Shown here piece by piece: positions 26,301-34,587 of a stretch of 64,000 nt of DNA. The stretch lies in NCBI RefSeq assembly GCF_004345365.1, contig NZ_SLVF01000002.1, positions 248,001 through 312,000 of the forward strand, read 5' to 3'. The position numbers and the translations under genes are program-made. Positions within the stretch are counted from its first letter, which is position 1, and every line of letters starts with the position of its first letter. Origin of the DNA: Kribbella sp. VKM Ac-2568 (GTDB lineage: Bacteria > Actinomycetota > Actinomycetes > Propionibacteriales > Kribbellaceae). Under the pieces are notes generated by a model. The model was not told the origin of the DNA, made no database searches, and was given only the letters and a program-made list of their open reading frames with translations.

Positions 26301-26655
26301 GGCGGTACACGAGGGCAGAAGAGTCGATCACCGCCTCAGCATCCGGTAAGGCCATTGTTCCGCTCAACCATTACACGGGGGGAAGTGAGGCGAGACACAA
26401 GCCGCGACAGCGGCGAGGCGCAACGCGACCTCGGGGAGTGAGGGTGACAACCGCCGAGAGCGATGGAGGCGACGCGGGAGACAAACGCGCGGGGGCGATG
26501 GAACAGTGAGTGGATTGCCTCGTCGATCCTGCCTCCCGAGGGCGAGCAGCTCGCCACCGGCTGGGAACCGGACCTCTCCCCCGCCGACTCCGTCGTCCGC
26601 CAGACCTCGACGCCACCGCCGGCTTGACCCCAACGCTACGAGCCCGCTGAACGCG
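26301..26655. other. Intergenic region with one doubtful small reading frame
   Basis: No firm gene. A plus-strand frame at 26463-26627 gives 54 residues with a protein-like middle (ILPPEGEQLATGWEPDLSPA, then DSVVRQ) but no ribosome-binding site and a Pro-rich end; it may be the stub of an old gene. The rest shows no domain in either direction. Confidence 0.3.
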
Positions 26656-26692
26656 CGAAAGGGTGTGCCCCCAGCGGGGGCACACCCTTTCG
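26656..26692 (-). terminator. Intrinsic-type terminator of proS
   Basis: A perfect 17-bp stem, CGAAAGGGTGTGCCCCC (26656-26672) with its complement (26676-26692), around a 3-nt loop. It lies 13 bp beyond the proS stop codon on the minus strand. The A/T-rich ends of the stem (GAAA / TTTC) serve in place of a long U tract. Confidence 0.8.
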
Positions 26693-26705
26693 GTTAGGTG
26701 GTCGG

Positions 26706-28469
26706 TCAGCCGCGGACTACCGAGACCAGGTGGTCCACGACGTCGGCGACCGGGATGTCGGTGCGGGTGTTGGAGCGGCGGTCTTTGACCTCGATGGTGC
26801 CGTCCGCGAGACCCTTGCCGACAACGGCGATGGTGGGCACGCCCAGGAGTTCGGCGTCCTTGAACTTGACGCCCGGGGAGACCTTCTCGCGGTCGTCGTA
26901 GAGCACCGTCAGACCGCGCGACTCCAGCTCGGCGGCGATCGAGGCGGCCTTCTCGAAGACCTCCGCATCCTTGCCGGTGGCAACCAGGTGGACGTCGGCC
27001 GGCGCGATCTCGCGCGGCCAGATCAGGCCGAGCTCGTCGTGGTTGCCCTCGGCGATGGCGGCGACCGCGCGGGTCACGCCGACGCCGTACGAGCCCATCG
27101 TGACGGTGACCAGCTTGCCGTTCTGGTCGAGCACCTTCAGGTCCAGGGCGTCGGCGTACTTCTTGCCGAGCTGGAAGATGTGCCCCATCTCGATACCGCG
27201 GGCGGCCTCGAGCGGACCCGAACCGTCGGGTGCCTCGTCACCGTCGCGCACCTCGGCGGCCTGGATCGTGCCGTCGGCGGTGAAGTCGCGGCCGTACACC
27301 AGGTTGATCACGTGGAAGCCGGCCTTGTCCGCGCCGGTCACCCAGGCGGAACCCTCGGCGACCCGCGGGTCGAGCAGGTACCGGATGCCGGAGGTGTTCT
27401 CCGAGCCGAGCACGCCCGGCCCGATGTAGCCCTTCGCGAGCGAGGGGAACTTCTCGAAGTCCGACTCCTCGAAGGCGACGACCTCGGCGGGCTCGACCTG
27501 CGCGCCGAGACGCTTCTCGTCGATCGCGCGGTCACCTGGTACGCCGATCGCCAGCGGCTCGCGCGTCCCGTCCGGGTTCACCAGCATCACGAGCACGTTC
27601 TTCAACGTGTCCGTGGCGGTCCACTCCCGGCCGTCCGCGCGGGTGTGCTTCGCGTTCAGCGCGTCCACCAGGGTGTCGATGGTCGGCGTGTCCGGGGTGT
27701 CGACCACCTCGGCGGCGGGAACGTCCGACGCGTCCGCCTTCGCCGCCTGCGGGACCACGACGGCCTCGACGTTCGCCGCGTAACCGCCCGGCGAGCGCAC
27801 AAAGGTGTCCTCGCCGTTCTCCGCGATCGCGAGGAACTCCTCCGACGCCGAGCCGCCCATCGCACCCGACATAGCCTGCACGATCACGTAGTCGAAGCCG
27901 AGCCGGTCGAAGATGTTGATGTAGGCCTTGCGGTGCAGCTCGTACGACGCCTGCAGGCCCTCCTGGTCGACGTCGAACGAGTACGAGTCCTTCATCACGA
28001 ACTCGCGCCCGCGCAGTACGCCGGCCCGCGGCCGCGCCTCGTCGCGGTACTTGTTCTGGATCTGGTAGATCGACAGCGGCAGATCCTTGTACGACGAGTA
28101 CAGGTCCTTCACGACGAGGGTGAACATCTCCTCGTGCGTCGGGCCGAGCAGCATGTCCGCGCCCTTGCGGTCCTTCAGCCGGAAGATGTTCGGCCCGTAC
28201 TCCGTCCAGCGGCCGGTGGCCTCGTAGGGCTCGCGGGGCAGCAGCGCCGGGAAGAGCAGTTCCTGCGCGCCGATCGCGTTCATCTCCTCCCGGACGATCC
28301 GCTCCACGTTGCGCAGCACCATCAGGCCCAGCGGCAGCCAGGTGTAGATGCCGGGCGCGTTGCGGCGGATGTAGCCGGCGCGGACGAGCAGTCGGTGGCT
28401 CGGGACCTCCGCGTCCGCCGGGTCCTCGCGAAGGGTGCGAAGGAACAGCGACGACATGCGCAGAATCAC
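26706..28469 (-). CDS. proS: Prolyl-tRNA synthetase (bacterial type, with editing insertion)
   Basis: 587 residues. Charges tRNA-Pro. Class II features: motif 1 near [20 protein letters not shown], motif 2 [20 protein letters not shown], motif 3 [17 protein letters not shown]. The long INS editing domain lies between ([20 protein letters not shown] to the GIPGD-like [15 protein letters not shown]). Start: GTG at 28469 with GGAG six bases upstream, giving [16 protein letters not shown], the standard family N-terminus; a TTG four codons earlier sits within that ribosome-binding site. A strong hairpin follows the stop. Confidence 0.96.
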   Translation of the reverse strand: MILRMSSLFLRTLREDPADAEVPSHRLLVRAGYIRRNAPGIYTWLPLGLMVLRNVERIVREEMNAIGAQELLFPALLPREPYEATGRWTEYGPNIFRLKDRKGADMLLGPTHEEMFTLVVKDLYSSYKDLPLSIYQIQNKYRDEARPRAGVLRGREFVMKDSYSFDVDQEGLQASYELHRKAYINIFDRLGFDYVIVQAMSGAMGGSASEEFLAIAENGEDTFVRSPGGYAANVEAVVVPQAAKADASDVPAAEVVDTPDTPTIDTLVDALNAKHTRADGREWTATDTLKNVLVMLVNPDGTREPLAIGVPGDRAIDEKRLGAQVEPAEVVAFEESDFEKFPSLAKGYIGPGVLGSENTSGIRYLLDPRVAEGSAWVTGADKAGFHVINLVYGRDFTADGTIQAAEVRDGDEAPDGSGPLEAARGIEMGHIFQLGKKYADALDLKVLDQNGKLVTVTMGSYGVGVTRAVAAIAEGNHDELGLIWPREIAPADVHLVATGKDAEVFEKAASIAAELESRGLTVLYDDREKVSPGVKFKDAELLGVPTIAVVGKGLADGTIEVKDRRSNTRTDIPVADVVDHLVSVVRG

Positions 28470-28596
28470 GGGAGTCTCCAAGCAGGACAGGTGTGAATGG
28501 AACTACTGACGGCAAAGAGGATATCCGGCCGCGACCAGTGCTCTCACCACATTTCCACAGGGTCGGCGCCGGTATCAGGCGCGGATCAGACGCGGA

Positions 28597-28974
28597 TCAG
28601 GCGCGAGAGGTCTCGGGGGAGGCCTTCAGGGCGGCGCGGATGAGCGGGATCTGGAGCGGCAGGCGGGCGAACGCGATCGTCTTCGCGCGGGTCGATCCCT
28701 TGCGGTTCAGGTCGATGGCCATCTGGCAGTTCGCGGGGAAGACCGCCGTGAGCAGGGCGGCGCTGGCGAGGCCGGCGGCGCGGCGGGTGCGGGGGTGGAG
28801 GAGGCCGGCGGCGCAGGCGAGTTCGGCGACGCCGGAGGCGTAGACGAGGTCCTTCTTGCGCGGGAGTTGGTGCGGGACGATGCGTTCGAAGGGTTTGGGC
28901 TTCACGAAATGCAGTACGCCCATGACGGCGAAGAGCGCTGCCAGGCCGGTGGTGCTCCCGCTTCGTTCCGTCAT
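28597..28974 (-). CDS. DoxX-like small membrane protein
   Basis: 125 residues with four hydrophobic segments (LAALFAVMGVLHFVKP, VYASGVAELACAAGLL, GLASAALLTAVFPANCQ, PLQIPLIRAAL), the DoxX/DoxD pattern. The GVAELACAAGLL helix with a glutamate is typical. Such proteins are linked to redox balance or quinone metabolism in other bacteria, but no partner is adjacent here. Function unknown. Confidence 0.75.
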   Translation of the reverse strand: MTERSGSTTGLAALFAVMGVLHFVKPKPFERIVPHQLPRKKDLVYASGVAELACAAGLLHPRTRRAAGLASAALLTAVFPANCQMAIDLNRKGSTRAKTIAFARLPLQIPLIRAALKASPETSRA

Positions 28975-28984
28975 GAGGTGGACT

Positions 28985-29383
28985 TTAGCTCAAGTTGTTA
29001 CTGATCAGTACTGCGATGCGCGGGCGGCTGGGTGCCACGGTCGGTGGGATCGGTGGGTGATTGGGGAAGGGGCCGTAGGGGGTGGCGGCGGCTTGCGCGG
29101 CGTAGCGGAGGGCTGGCTTTTGTTGGGCCAGAAGGTTGAGGTCATGCAGGTGTAGGCGGGGAAGAAGCCGGCGCAGGGGGCCTGAGTCGGGGCCTATTTC
29201 GAAGGTGTAGGAGGGGACGCCGCGGCTGCCGTAGAGCCAGTCGTCCGTCGCGCCGGGGGCGAAGTAGCCGACACCGCCGTCACCAGTCGACACAGGAAAA
29301 CCATTGAGCGCACCGATCTCCTTGCCCAGGGCAACCAGTGCGGTCTTCGGCTGGGCGGGGCGGCGCTGCGGGATCAGCCAACC
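28985..29383 (-). pseudogene. Remnant of an M14-type zinc carboxypeptidase, C-terminal end, frameshifted
   Basis: Reading leftwards from an in-frame stop at 29384-29386, the frame gives KTALVALGKEIGALNGFPV, then DDWLYGSRGVPSYTFEIGP, which matches the C-terminal part of M14 carboxypeptidases (SYTFEIG with the catalytic Glu). The next stretch continues in another frame as CAGFFPAYTCM and FWPNK, and the first frame resumes with KPALRYAAQAAATPYGP. This needs two compensating shifts: about +1 in the G run at 29176-29180 and -1 near 29127. The zinc-binding N-terminal half is absent. So this is a decayed fragment; a GTG at 29293 could still start a 102-aa frame. Confidence 0.6.
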
Positions 29384-29423
29384 TCACCAGCGGTCACCGC
29401 GCCATCACAGTGAGCGCTCAGCC

Positions 29424-30248
29424 TCAGAACAGGATCGTCGCGAACGTCTCGATCGTCCGGAACCCGACCCGCTCGTACGCCGACCGGGCCGGGATGTTGA
29501 AGGCGTTCACGTACAGCGTCACCACCGGGGAGATCCGCCGCGCGAGCTCGACCACCGCGGCCATTCCCGGCGCGGCCAGACCCTCGCCGCGGCGCGACGG
29601 ATCCACCCACACACCCTGGATCTGGCAGACGCCGGACCCGACCGAACCGATCTCCGCCTTGAACACGACCTTGCCGTCATCGATCCGCGCGAACGCCCGG
29701 CCGGCCCGGATCAGCTCGGCCACCCGCGACCGGTAGAACGTCCCGTCGGGACCGGTCTGCGGCGGGACACCGACCTCCTCGGTGTACATCGCCACGCAGG
29801 CCGGATAGAGGATGGACAGCTCGACGGGCTCGACCGCGCGCACCAGCGGATCGGGCGCGATCGCGGGCCCGGTGTCGATCACCATGAACGGCTGGTCGTC
29901 ACGGACCTCGCGGGCCGGACCCCACTGCGGTTCGAGCGCCGCCCATAGTTGCTCGACGGCACGCGCCGGTCCGAGGATCTGAAAGCAGTTCCGGCCCCGG
30001 CGAAGCGCATACGCCGCGAAGGCGCGCAGGGCGGCCTCCCCGGCGCCGACCGGAACCATGTTCCCGCCGGCATGGCAGAGGGCCTCCAGCTCGCCCTTCT
30101 CGACGTACCCCCAGACCTCCGCGCCGCGGCGCGGGTCGAGCCCGGAAGCCTGCACCAGGCTGTCCACGAAGACGTTGACGATCGGATCACGGGCGATGAC
30201 GGCCCTCGCTGCTGACAGGTCGCGAGGACCCAGTACCCGTACGCCCAC
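29424..30248 (-). CDS. GNAT acetyltransferase with N-terminal DUF4081 domain
   Basis: 274 residues. The N-terminal half (VGVRVLGPRDLSAARAVIA to FVDSLVQASGLDPRR) fits the DUF4081 domain that precedes a GNAT domain in an actinobacterial family; the C-terminal GNAT part has CQIQGVWVDPSRRGEGLAAP (motif A) and LYVNAFNIPARSAYERVGF. In Mycobacterium tuberculosis a homologue of this kind (Rv2867c) lies directly beside ispG-rip-dxr; here about 5 kb of other genes lie between. Start is the GTG at 30248, 10 bp after the MFS stop. The longer upstream frame has no conserved content. Substrate unknown. Confidence 0.85.
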   Translation of the reverse strand: MGVRVLGPRDLSAARAVIARDPIVNVFVDSLVQASGLDPRRGAEVWGYVEKGELEALCHAGGNMVPVGAGEAALRAFAAYALRRGRNCFQILGPARAVEQLWAALEPQWGPAREVRDDQPFMVIDTGPAIAPDPLVRAVEPVELSILYPACVAMYTEEVGVPPQTGPDGTFYRSRVAELIRAGRAFARIDDGKVVFKAEIGSVGSGVCQIQGVWVDPSRRGEGLAAPGMAAVVELARRISPVVTLYVNAFNIPARSAYERVGFRTIETFATILF

Positions 30249-30258
30249 GGGGCAGAAC

Positions 30259-31530
30259 CTAGCTGATCCCGCCCTCGGAGGCCTGTAATGGGTCGTGCGC
30301 CGCCGCAATTGCCCGCAACGGAGAGGTCCAGGCGACCAGGACCGCGAGGAAGCCGAGCAGCCCCATCGCGACCATGGCAGGCCGTACGCCGAGCTGACTG
30401 CCGAGCACACCGCCAAGGATTGACCCCAGCGTCCAGCCCACTCCCCAGGACAGCATCCGCCCGGCTGTGTTCACCCGGCCGAGCAACTGCTCCGGCGTCA
30501 CCTGCTGGCGGTACGAGATCGCGTTGACGATCACCAGCACGTATGCCGAACCCCACGCCAGCAACGCAATCGCGGCCAATGGCCAGGTCGGCATCAGCGG
30601 GGTGACGATCCCGAGCACCGCGGAGACCGGGATCGCGTACAGCGTGATCGCGGCCGGCGGCAGCCGCTTCAGCAGCCGGGGCAGCCCGACCGCGGCCGCC
30701 AGTCCCCCGATCCCCCACGCGCCCCAGACCAACCCGAACCGCAGCCCCGAAGTACCGACGTGCAGCGCCCGGTCCAACCAAACCACCATCAACGCGACGA
30801 ATCCGCCGCCGGCGAAAGACTGCAGGCTCCCCACGATCGTCATCGTCCGGACACCCGGATTCCGGACAAGGAACCGAAGCCCCTCGGCGATGTCCCTGAA
30901 CACCACTCCCGGCCGCAGCGGCGCCTGCCCCTCCCGCTGCTCGGACATCGCCCGCACGATCCCCCGTACTGCGCTCGCCGACGCGACGAAGCTCAGGGCG
31001 TCGAGCGCGAGCAAGGTGGCCGGGTTGAGTACTGCGAGCACGAGCCCGGCCAGCGGCGGTACGAACAACTCGATCAGGCTCGACGCGGTCCACACCGCCG
31101 CGTTCGCCTGGGCGACGCGAGCCCGCCCGACCAGGACGGGCAGCGCGCCGAAGTTCGCGCCGTCGAAGAACGTGTAGACCATCTGCACGACGAACCCGAC
31201 CACCAGCACCTGCGGCACGGTCAGGATGCCGAGCCAGTGCGCCAATGGGATGGAGCCGATCACGACCGCGTTGATCAGGTCCGCCGACACCATCACCCGC
31301 CGGCGGTTCCAGCGATCCGACAGCGCGCCCGCGAACAGCCCGGTCAGCAGGTACGGCGCTGCCTCCAGCGCGGTGACCAACGCGGTGAGGAAGGGCGAAC
31401 CGCTCAGCCGGTAGACCAGCACGGGCAAGGCGACAGCCGTCACCATCGAACCGGTGATGGAGAGGGCCCGAGCCAGCCAGTACCGGCGGAAGTCCGGGTC
31501 GTCGCGCAATCTGTCGCTCACGGAGGTCAT
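30259..31530 (-). CDS. MFS transporter
   Basis: 423 residues, about twelve membrane helices. The N-terminus DRLRDDPDFRRYWLARALSI and the loop GALSDRWNRRRVMVSADLIN (motif A, with D and RR) place it in the MFS exporter group often annotated as enterobactin- or drug-exporter-like. It lies between two acetyltransferase genes with gaps of 9 and 10 bp, so all belong to one operon headed by the small RHH gene. An exporter beside acetyltransferases and VOC proteins suggests detoxification of a small molecule; inferred only. Confidence 0.87.
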   Translation of the reverse strand: MTSVSDRLRDDPDFRRYWLARALSITGSMVTAVALPVLVYRLSGSPFLTALVTALEAAPYLLTGLFAGALSDRWNRRRVMVSADLINAVVIGSIPLAHWLGILTVPQVLVVGFVVQMVYTFFDGANFGALPVLVGRARVAQANAAVWTASSLIELFVPPLAGLVLAVLNPATLLALDALSFVASASAVRGIVRAMSEQREGQAPLRPGVVFRDIAEGLRFLVRNPGVRTMTIVGSLQSFAGGGFVALMVVWLDRALHVGTSGLRFGLVWGAWGIGGLAAAVGLPRLLKRLPPAAITLYAIPVSAVLGIVTPLMPTWPLAAIALLAWGSAYVLVIVNAISYRQQVTPEQLLGRVNTAGRMLSWGVGWTLGSILGGVLGSQLGVRPAMVAMGLLGFLAVLVAWTSPLRAIAAAHDPLQASEGGIS

Positions 31531-31539
31531 CCTGCGGCC

Positions 31540-32022
31540 TCAAGGGGACTGGAGGTCAAGGCTCATCCACATCAACTCGTCGCCCAGGTCCCTGGCCGGT
31601 GTCGTCCGGGGCGCTCCGAAGCCATGCTTGCGGTAGAAGCCGATCGCCGGCTCATTGGTGATCAGCACGTCCAGCAGGAGTTGCTCGGTCCCTGCCGGGA
31701 GAGCCGCGATCGCCCCGTCCAGCAACGCCTTGCCGACGCCCTTGCCTTGATACTGCGGCAGCACGTACAGCTTCCACATCACCCAGAAGCCCTCCTCCTG
31801 CCCGAGCGCGACCATCCCCACGACCTTTTCGTCGTCGAGGGCGATCAGGGTGATGCCTTGGCGGATGCCCCGGTCTACCGCCTCCGGGGACCACCAGGCG
31901 GCCAGCCCGTCGACGATGAACTCGGGCGACGCCAGGCCTTCGTACGCGACCGGCCAGGTCTTGAGACCGACCTCCCGTACGGCGTCGGCGTCGCCCGGCC
32001 AGGCGCGGCGTACTCGGATCAC
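31540..32022 (-). CDS. GNAT acetyltransferase
   Basis: 160 residues, single domain. Starts [20 protein letters not shown]; motif A is LYVLPQYQGKGVGKALLDGA (Q-x-x-G-x-G), followed by LLLDVLITNEPAIGFYRKHGF. All core elements are present. The ATG overlaps the stop of the VOC gene (ATGA). It is the third gene of the RHH-VOC-GNAT-MFS-GNAT operon. Target unknown; a resistance-type acetyltransferase is as likely as a protein acetylase. Confidence 0.88.
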   Translation of the reverse strand: MIRVRRAWPGDADAVREVGLKTWPVAYEGLASPEFIVDGLAAWWSPEAVDRGIRQGITLIALDDEKVVGMVALGQEEGFWVMWKLYVLPQYQGKGVGKALLDGAIAALPAGTEQLLLDVLITNEPAIGFYRKHGFGAPRTTPARDLGDELMWMSLDLQSP

Positions 32023-32675
32023 CCGCGGACTCGCACGATCAACCCGTCCGGGTCCACGACGGACAACCCGTCGGGCGCCCCCGTCGGCTCATACCCGGTC
32101 GCCACGAGCCGCCGTACGACCTCGTCCAAAGGCTCCGACGTGGAGAGCTCGAGCTGTACTCCGACCTCGGCCGCGGGTGGGTCGTAACGCACCAGCTCGG
32201 CGTTGTCGCCGCCAAGGGTCTGGAGGAAACGCTGCCAGGCGGCTTGATCCTGGACGGCCAGACGAGGGGTCACCGACCAGCGCGTGTCCGGATGGGCGTC
32301 GTGCAGCTTGTAGCCGTAGAGGTCCTTGCTGCGTTCGTCGATCCAGAGGGTGGTGTCGTCAGGCCCGAGGACCGAGAGGACCCGCCCATAGGCCTCGTCC
32401 CAGATGGCGACCTCCCGATAGCCGGCTGCTTCGAGCCGGCCCTTCAACTCGTCGATCTCATCGGCCTCGAAGGACAACCGGGTGTCCCTCGCCTTGGCGC
32501 CGGTGCTGCTGCTGGCGGCGTCGTGCAGCGCGACCATCCCGCGCCCCGCGACCATGTCGACCCAGCCGCCGCGCTCCGACTCGATCCGGGACCGCAGCCC
32601 CAAGGTCTCCAGGAACGCCCGCATCGCCGGTACGTCGGCGCTGAACCGCAGTGGTCGGACAACGATCTCGTTCAT
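32019..32675 (-). CDS. VOC (glyoxalase/bleomycin-resistance) superfamily protein
   Basis: 218 residues, two VOC modules: residues 1-110 ([20 protein letters not shown] to [19 protein letters not shown]) and residues about 118-218 ([20 protein letters not shown] to [14 protein letters not shown]). Each has the beta-alpha-beta-beta-beta pattern, but the four metal ligands of glyoxalase I are not all evident. Could be a drug-binding resistance protein or a dioxygenase-like fold. It overlaps the RHH gene upstream (ATGA) and the GNAT gene downstream. Confidence 0.8.
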   Translation of the reverse strand: MNEIVVRPLRFSADVPAMRAFLETLGLRSRIESERGGWVDMVAGRGMVALHDAASSSTGAKARDTRLSFEADEIDELKGRLEAAGYREVAIWDEAYGRVLSVLGPDDTTLWIDERSKDLYGYKLHDAHPDTRWSVTPRLAVQDQAAWQRFLQTLGGDNAELVRYDPPAAEVGVQLELSTSEPLDEVVRRLVATGYEPTGAPDGLSVVDPDGLIVRVRG

Positions 32676-32836
32676 CCCTCGGCCTCTCCGTGCTCGTCCA
32701 GGTACTTCGTCAGGGCCTGCTCGACGAGGGCAGACAAGCTCGCGCCTTCGTCGATCGCCTTGTGCTTGACCCTTCGAATCAGGTCGGGCGGCAGGTAGAC
32801 GTTGAACTGCGCCTTCTTGGCAGCTTCCTCGGTCAT
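32672..32836 (-). CDS. Ribbon-helix-helix (CopG-like) small regulator
   Basis: 54 residues, read directly from the minus strand: it begins [20 protein letters not shown], continues [20 protein letters not shown] and ends [24 protein letters not shown] is the DNA-contacting beta strand and first turn, followed by two helices with the [10 protein letters not shown] pattern of RHH dimers. The stop overlaps the ATG of the VOC gene. It heads a five-gene operon and probably regulates it. RHH proteins can also be antitoxins, and a GNAT gene lies two genes on, but the VOC gene between them is not typical of RHH-GNAT toxin pairs. Confidence 0.88.
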   Translation of the reverse strand: MTEEAAKKAQFNVYLPPDLIRRVKHKAIDEGASLSALVEQALTKYLDEHGEAEG

Positions 32837-32884
32837 GGCTATGATGCTAGCAATCTAGGGAGCTACCAAGCAAGGAGCGATCCG

Positions 32885-33253
32885 ATGACACTGCGCTTCG
32901 ACCACCTCGGCCTGATCTCCGACACGGCGGAGAAGAACCAGGACCTGGCCGACTTCTTCTCTCGCGTGCTCGGCCTGGAGGTGTCGGGCGACGCCGCGGA
33001 CGGCTATGCGGAGGTGAAGGCCGGCGCCATCACGATCGCGCTGCACCGCGGCGCGATGATCGACGACGTCACGCCACTCGGCGGCACCCTGCTGCAGTTC
33101 AGCAGCGACGACGTCCAAGCGGACATCGAGGCGATCCGCGCCCGCGGCGGCAAGATCGCCCTGGAGCCCACCACCACCGACTGGGGAACCACCTCCGCCT
33201 ACGTCGCCGGGCCCCACGGAGTACTGGTCGAACTGTTCAGCGAGAACAGCTGA
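32885..33253 (+). CDS. VOC-family protein, single domain
   Basis: 122 residues. Begins MTLRFDHLGLISDTAEKNQD and ends YVAGPHGVLVELFSENS, the glyoxalase-like layout with conserved H near the start and E in the last strand (VELF). An AAGGAG lies about 8 bases before the ATG at 32885; the longer open frame upstream runs through the divergent RHH gene and is rejected. It is divergent from the RHH operon with about 48 bp between starts, so the two promoters overlap and may share control. Likely a small-molecule binding or isomerising enzyme. Confidence 0.85.
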   Translation: MTLRFDHLGLISDTAEKNQDLADFFSRVLGLEVSGDAADGYAEVKAGAITIALHRGAMIDDVTPLGGTLLQFSSDDVQADIEAIRARGGKIALEPTTTDWGTTSAYVAGPHGVLVELFSENS

Positions 33254-33294
33254 AGCTGGGCCGGCAGCGCGGTCTCGGCTGCCGGCCCAGCTTC
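33252..33294. terminator. Bidirectional terminator between VOC gene and thioredoxin gene
   Basis: A perfect 17-bp inverted repeat, GAAGCTGGGCCGGCAGC (33252-33268) with its complement (33278-33294), 9-nt loop. It begins at the stop codon of the plus-strand VOC gene and ends 16 bp before the stop of the minus-strand thioredoxin gene. Placement between convergent genes is typical. Confidence 0.8.
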
Positions 33295-33309
33295 CTCGCA
33301 GGTCTCGGG

Positions 33310-33645
33310 TCAGACGGCGGTGAGTAGGGCGTCGTCCAACTCCTTGAGGAGCTTGGCCTTCGGGCGGGCGCCGACAACGGACCAGATCAGCTCGCCGTGG
33401 TGGAACAGCATCAGGGTCGGCAGTGCCATCACGCGGTACCGCGCCGAGATGGACGGGTTCTCGTCGGAGTTCAGCTTCACCACGGAGAGCCGGTCCTTGC
33501 GCTCCTCCGCGATCTGGGCGAGCACCGGGACGATCTGGTGGCACGGCGGGCACCACTGGGCCCAGAAGTCCACCAGCACCGGCTTGTCCGCGCCCAGCAC
33601 CACCTGGTCGAAGTTGGTCTCGTCGACAGATTGCAGATCGCTCAT
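33310..33645 (-). CDS. Thioredoxin with a WCPPC active site
   Basis: 111 residues, full thioredoxin fold. The redox motif is FWAQWCPPCHQIVPVL, so the dipeptide between the cysteines is Pro-Pro instead of the usual Gly-Pro; the cis-Pro loop is MALPTLMLF. A protein-disulfide reductase or a specialised redox partner in the cytoplasm (no signal peptide). The start overlaps the MerR-type gene (ATGA), so it is made as part of that regulator's own operon, pointing to stress-inducible expression. The Pro-Pro pair should alter redox potential and partner choice. Confidence 0.9.
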   Translation of the reverse strand: MSDLQSVDETNFDQVVLGADKPVLVDFWAQWCPPCHQIVPVLAQIAEERKDRLSVVKLNSDENPSISARYRVMALPTLMLFHHGELIWSVVGARPKAKLLKELDDALLTAV

Positions 33646-34019
33646 CGTGTCTCTCTCACTCTCGTTCTCCAGCTTTCGGCATCGGTGAGGAGATCGGTCA
33701 GCCGGGCCCGCAGATCGGTCAGTTCGTCAATCCGCCGGTCCACCTCGGCGATCCGGGTCCGGTAGGCCGTCAGCGAGGCCGGGCAGACGTCCGCCCGGTC
33801 GTTGCCGGCCCGCAGGCACTCGATGAACGGGTAGGTCTGCTCCGCGGTGAGTCCGAGCGACAGCAACGCCTTGATCTCGCGGACCACCAGCAGGTCCTCG
33901 CCGCTGTAGGTCCGGTAGCCGTTCGCTTCCCGGTGGGGCTTCAGCAGGCCCTGCGATTCGTAGTACCGCACTGCCTTGACTGTCACACCGGCCTCGGCCG
34001 CCAGGTCGCTGATATGCAT
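33642..34019 (-). CDS. MerR-family regulator of the thioredoxin gene
   Basis: 125 residues. N-terminal winged helix MHISDLAAEAGVTVKAVRYY, wing GLLKPHREANGYRTYS, then the dimerisation helix. The C-terminal effector part has two cysteines (FIECLRAGNDRADVCPASL) placed where metal- or redox-sensing MerR proteins carry theirs. It is co-transcribed with thioredoxin and has its own MerR-type promoter upstream, so it probably activates both genes in response to thiol stress or a metal. The signal is inference. Confidence 0.9.
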   Translation of the reverse strand: MHISDLAAEAGVTVKAVRYYESQGLLKPHREANGYRTYSGEDLLVVREIKALLSLGLTAEQTYPFIECLRAGNDRADVCPASLTAYRTRIAEVDRRIDELTDLRARLTDLLTDAESWRTRVRETR

Positions 34020-34037
34020 TCCGCCTCCTCGACACCG

Positions 34038-34069
34038 ACGCTAAACCCTGCCCTCAGGGTCAAGGTCAA
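34038..34069 (-). promoter_or_regulatory. MerR-type promoter with operator dyad
   Basis: On the minus strand, -35 TTGACC (34069-34064) and -10 TAGCGT (34043-34038) are separated by 20 bp, longer than the normal 17 and typical of promoters that MerR proteins untwist. Between them lies a perfect dyad ACCCTG-AGGG-CAGGGT (34045-34060). The MerR ATG is 19 bp downstream of the -10 box. A second TTGACC at 34063-34058 would be too close to the -10. Confidence 0.75.
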
Positions 34070-34083
34070 GCCAGAATAGCCGG

Positions 34084-34587
34084 ATGCTGCTCGGAAGCTT
34101 CGTCCATGACCCGGACCTCGACCTGACCGCGCCCACGCTGCAACGGACCTCGGTCCGCGGCGTGCTGTTCCGCGACGACCGCCTGCTCCTGCTGGCGTCG
34201 CGGCACGGCGACTACAAGTTCCCGGGCGGAGGTGTCGAGGGGCGGGAGTCGATCGCCGCGGCGTTGCAGCGCGAGTTCCTCGAGGAGTGCGGTCTGCCCG
34301 GCGTCGAGATCGGCCTGGCCATCGGGATCACCACGGAGTACCTGCGCGCGATCGAACCGGAGTACGAGGTGTTCAAGCAGACCTCGCACTACTTCTACTG
34401 CACATCCGACAGCGAGCCCAGCGAGCCTGAACTGGAGGGCTACGAAGCCGAACTCGAGTTGGAACCGCGCTGGGTCACAGTGTCGGAGGCGTTGGAGGCG
34501 AACCGAGCGGTCCGGGCGGGCGGCATCGGCGTCATGCGCTGGCTGGACCGCGAAATCCAGGTGCTGTCACACCTGGCCGACCTCTGA
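34084..34587 (+). CDS. Nudix hydrolase
   Basis: 167 residues. The Nudix box is complete: GGVEGRESIAAALQREFLEE followed by CGL (G-x5-E-x7-R-E-U-x-E-E-x-G-U), so it should hydrolyse a nucleoside diphosphate linked to another moiety with Mg2+. The preceding strand is GVLFRDDRLLLLASRHG. It lies divergent from the MerR operon and overlaps the nucleosidase gene tail by 21 bp on the other strand. Substrate not predictable. Confidence 0.92.
   Translation: MLLGSFVHDPDLDLTAPTLQRTSVRGVLFRDDRLLLLASRHGDYKFPGGGVEGRESIAAALQREFLEECGLPGVEIGLAIGITTEYLRAIEPEYEVFKQTSHYFYCTSDSEPSEPELEGYEAELELEPRWVTVSEALEANRAVRAGGIGVMRWLDREIQVLSHLADL

Noticed and set aside
28470..28596. Riboswitch or T-box leader before proS
   Set aside because: The short leader shows no specifier or antiterminator-like fold; only a ribosome-binding site is visible.
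31540..32836. RHH-VOC-GNAT as a toxin-antitoxin module
   Set aside because: Known RHH-GNAT systems place the two genes next to each other; here a VOC gene lies between and an exporter follows, so I kept it only as a question.
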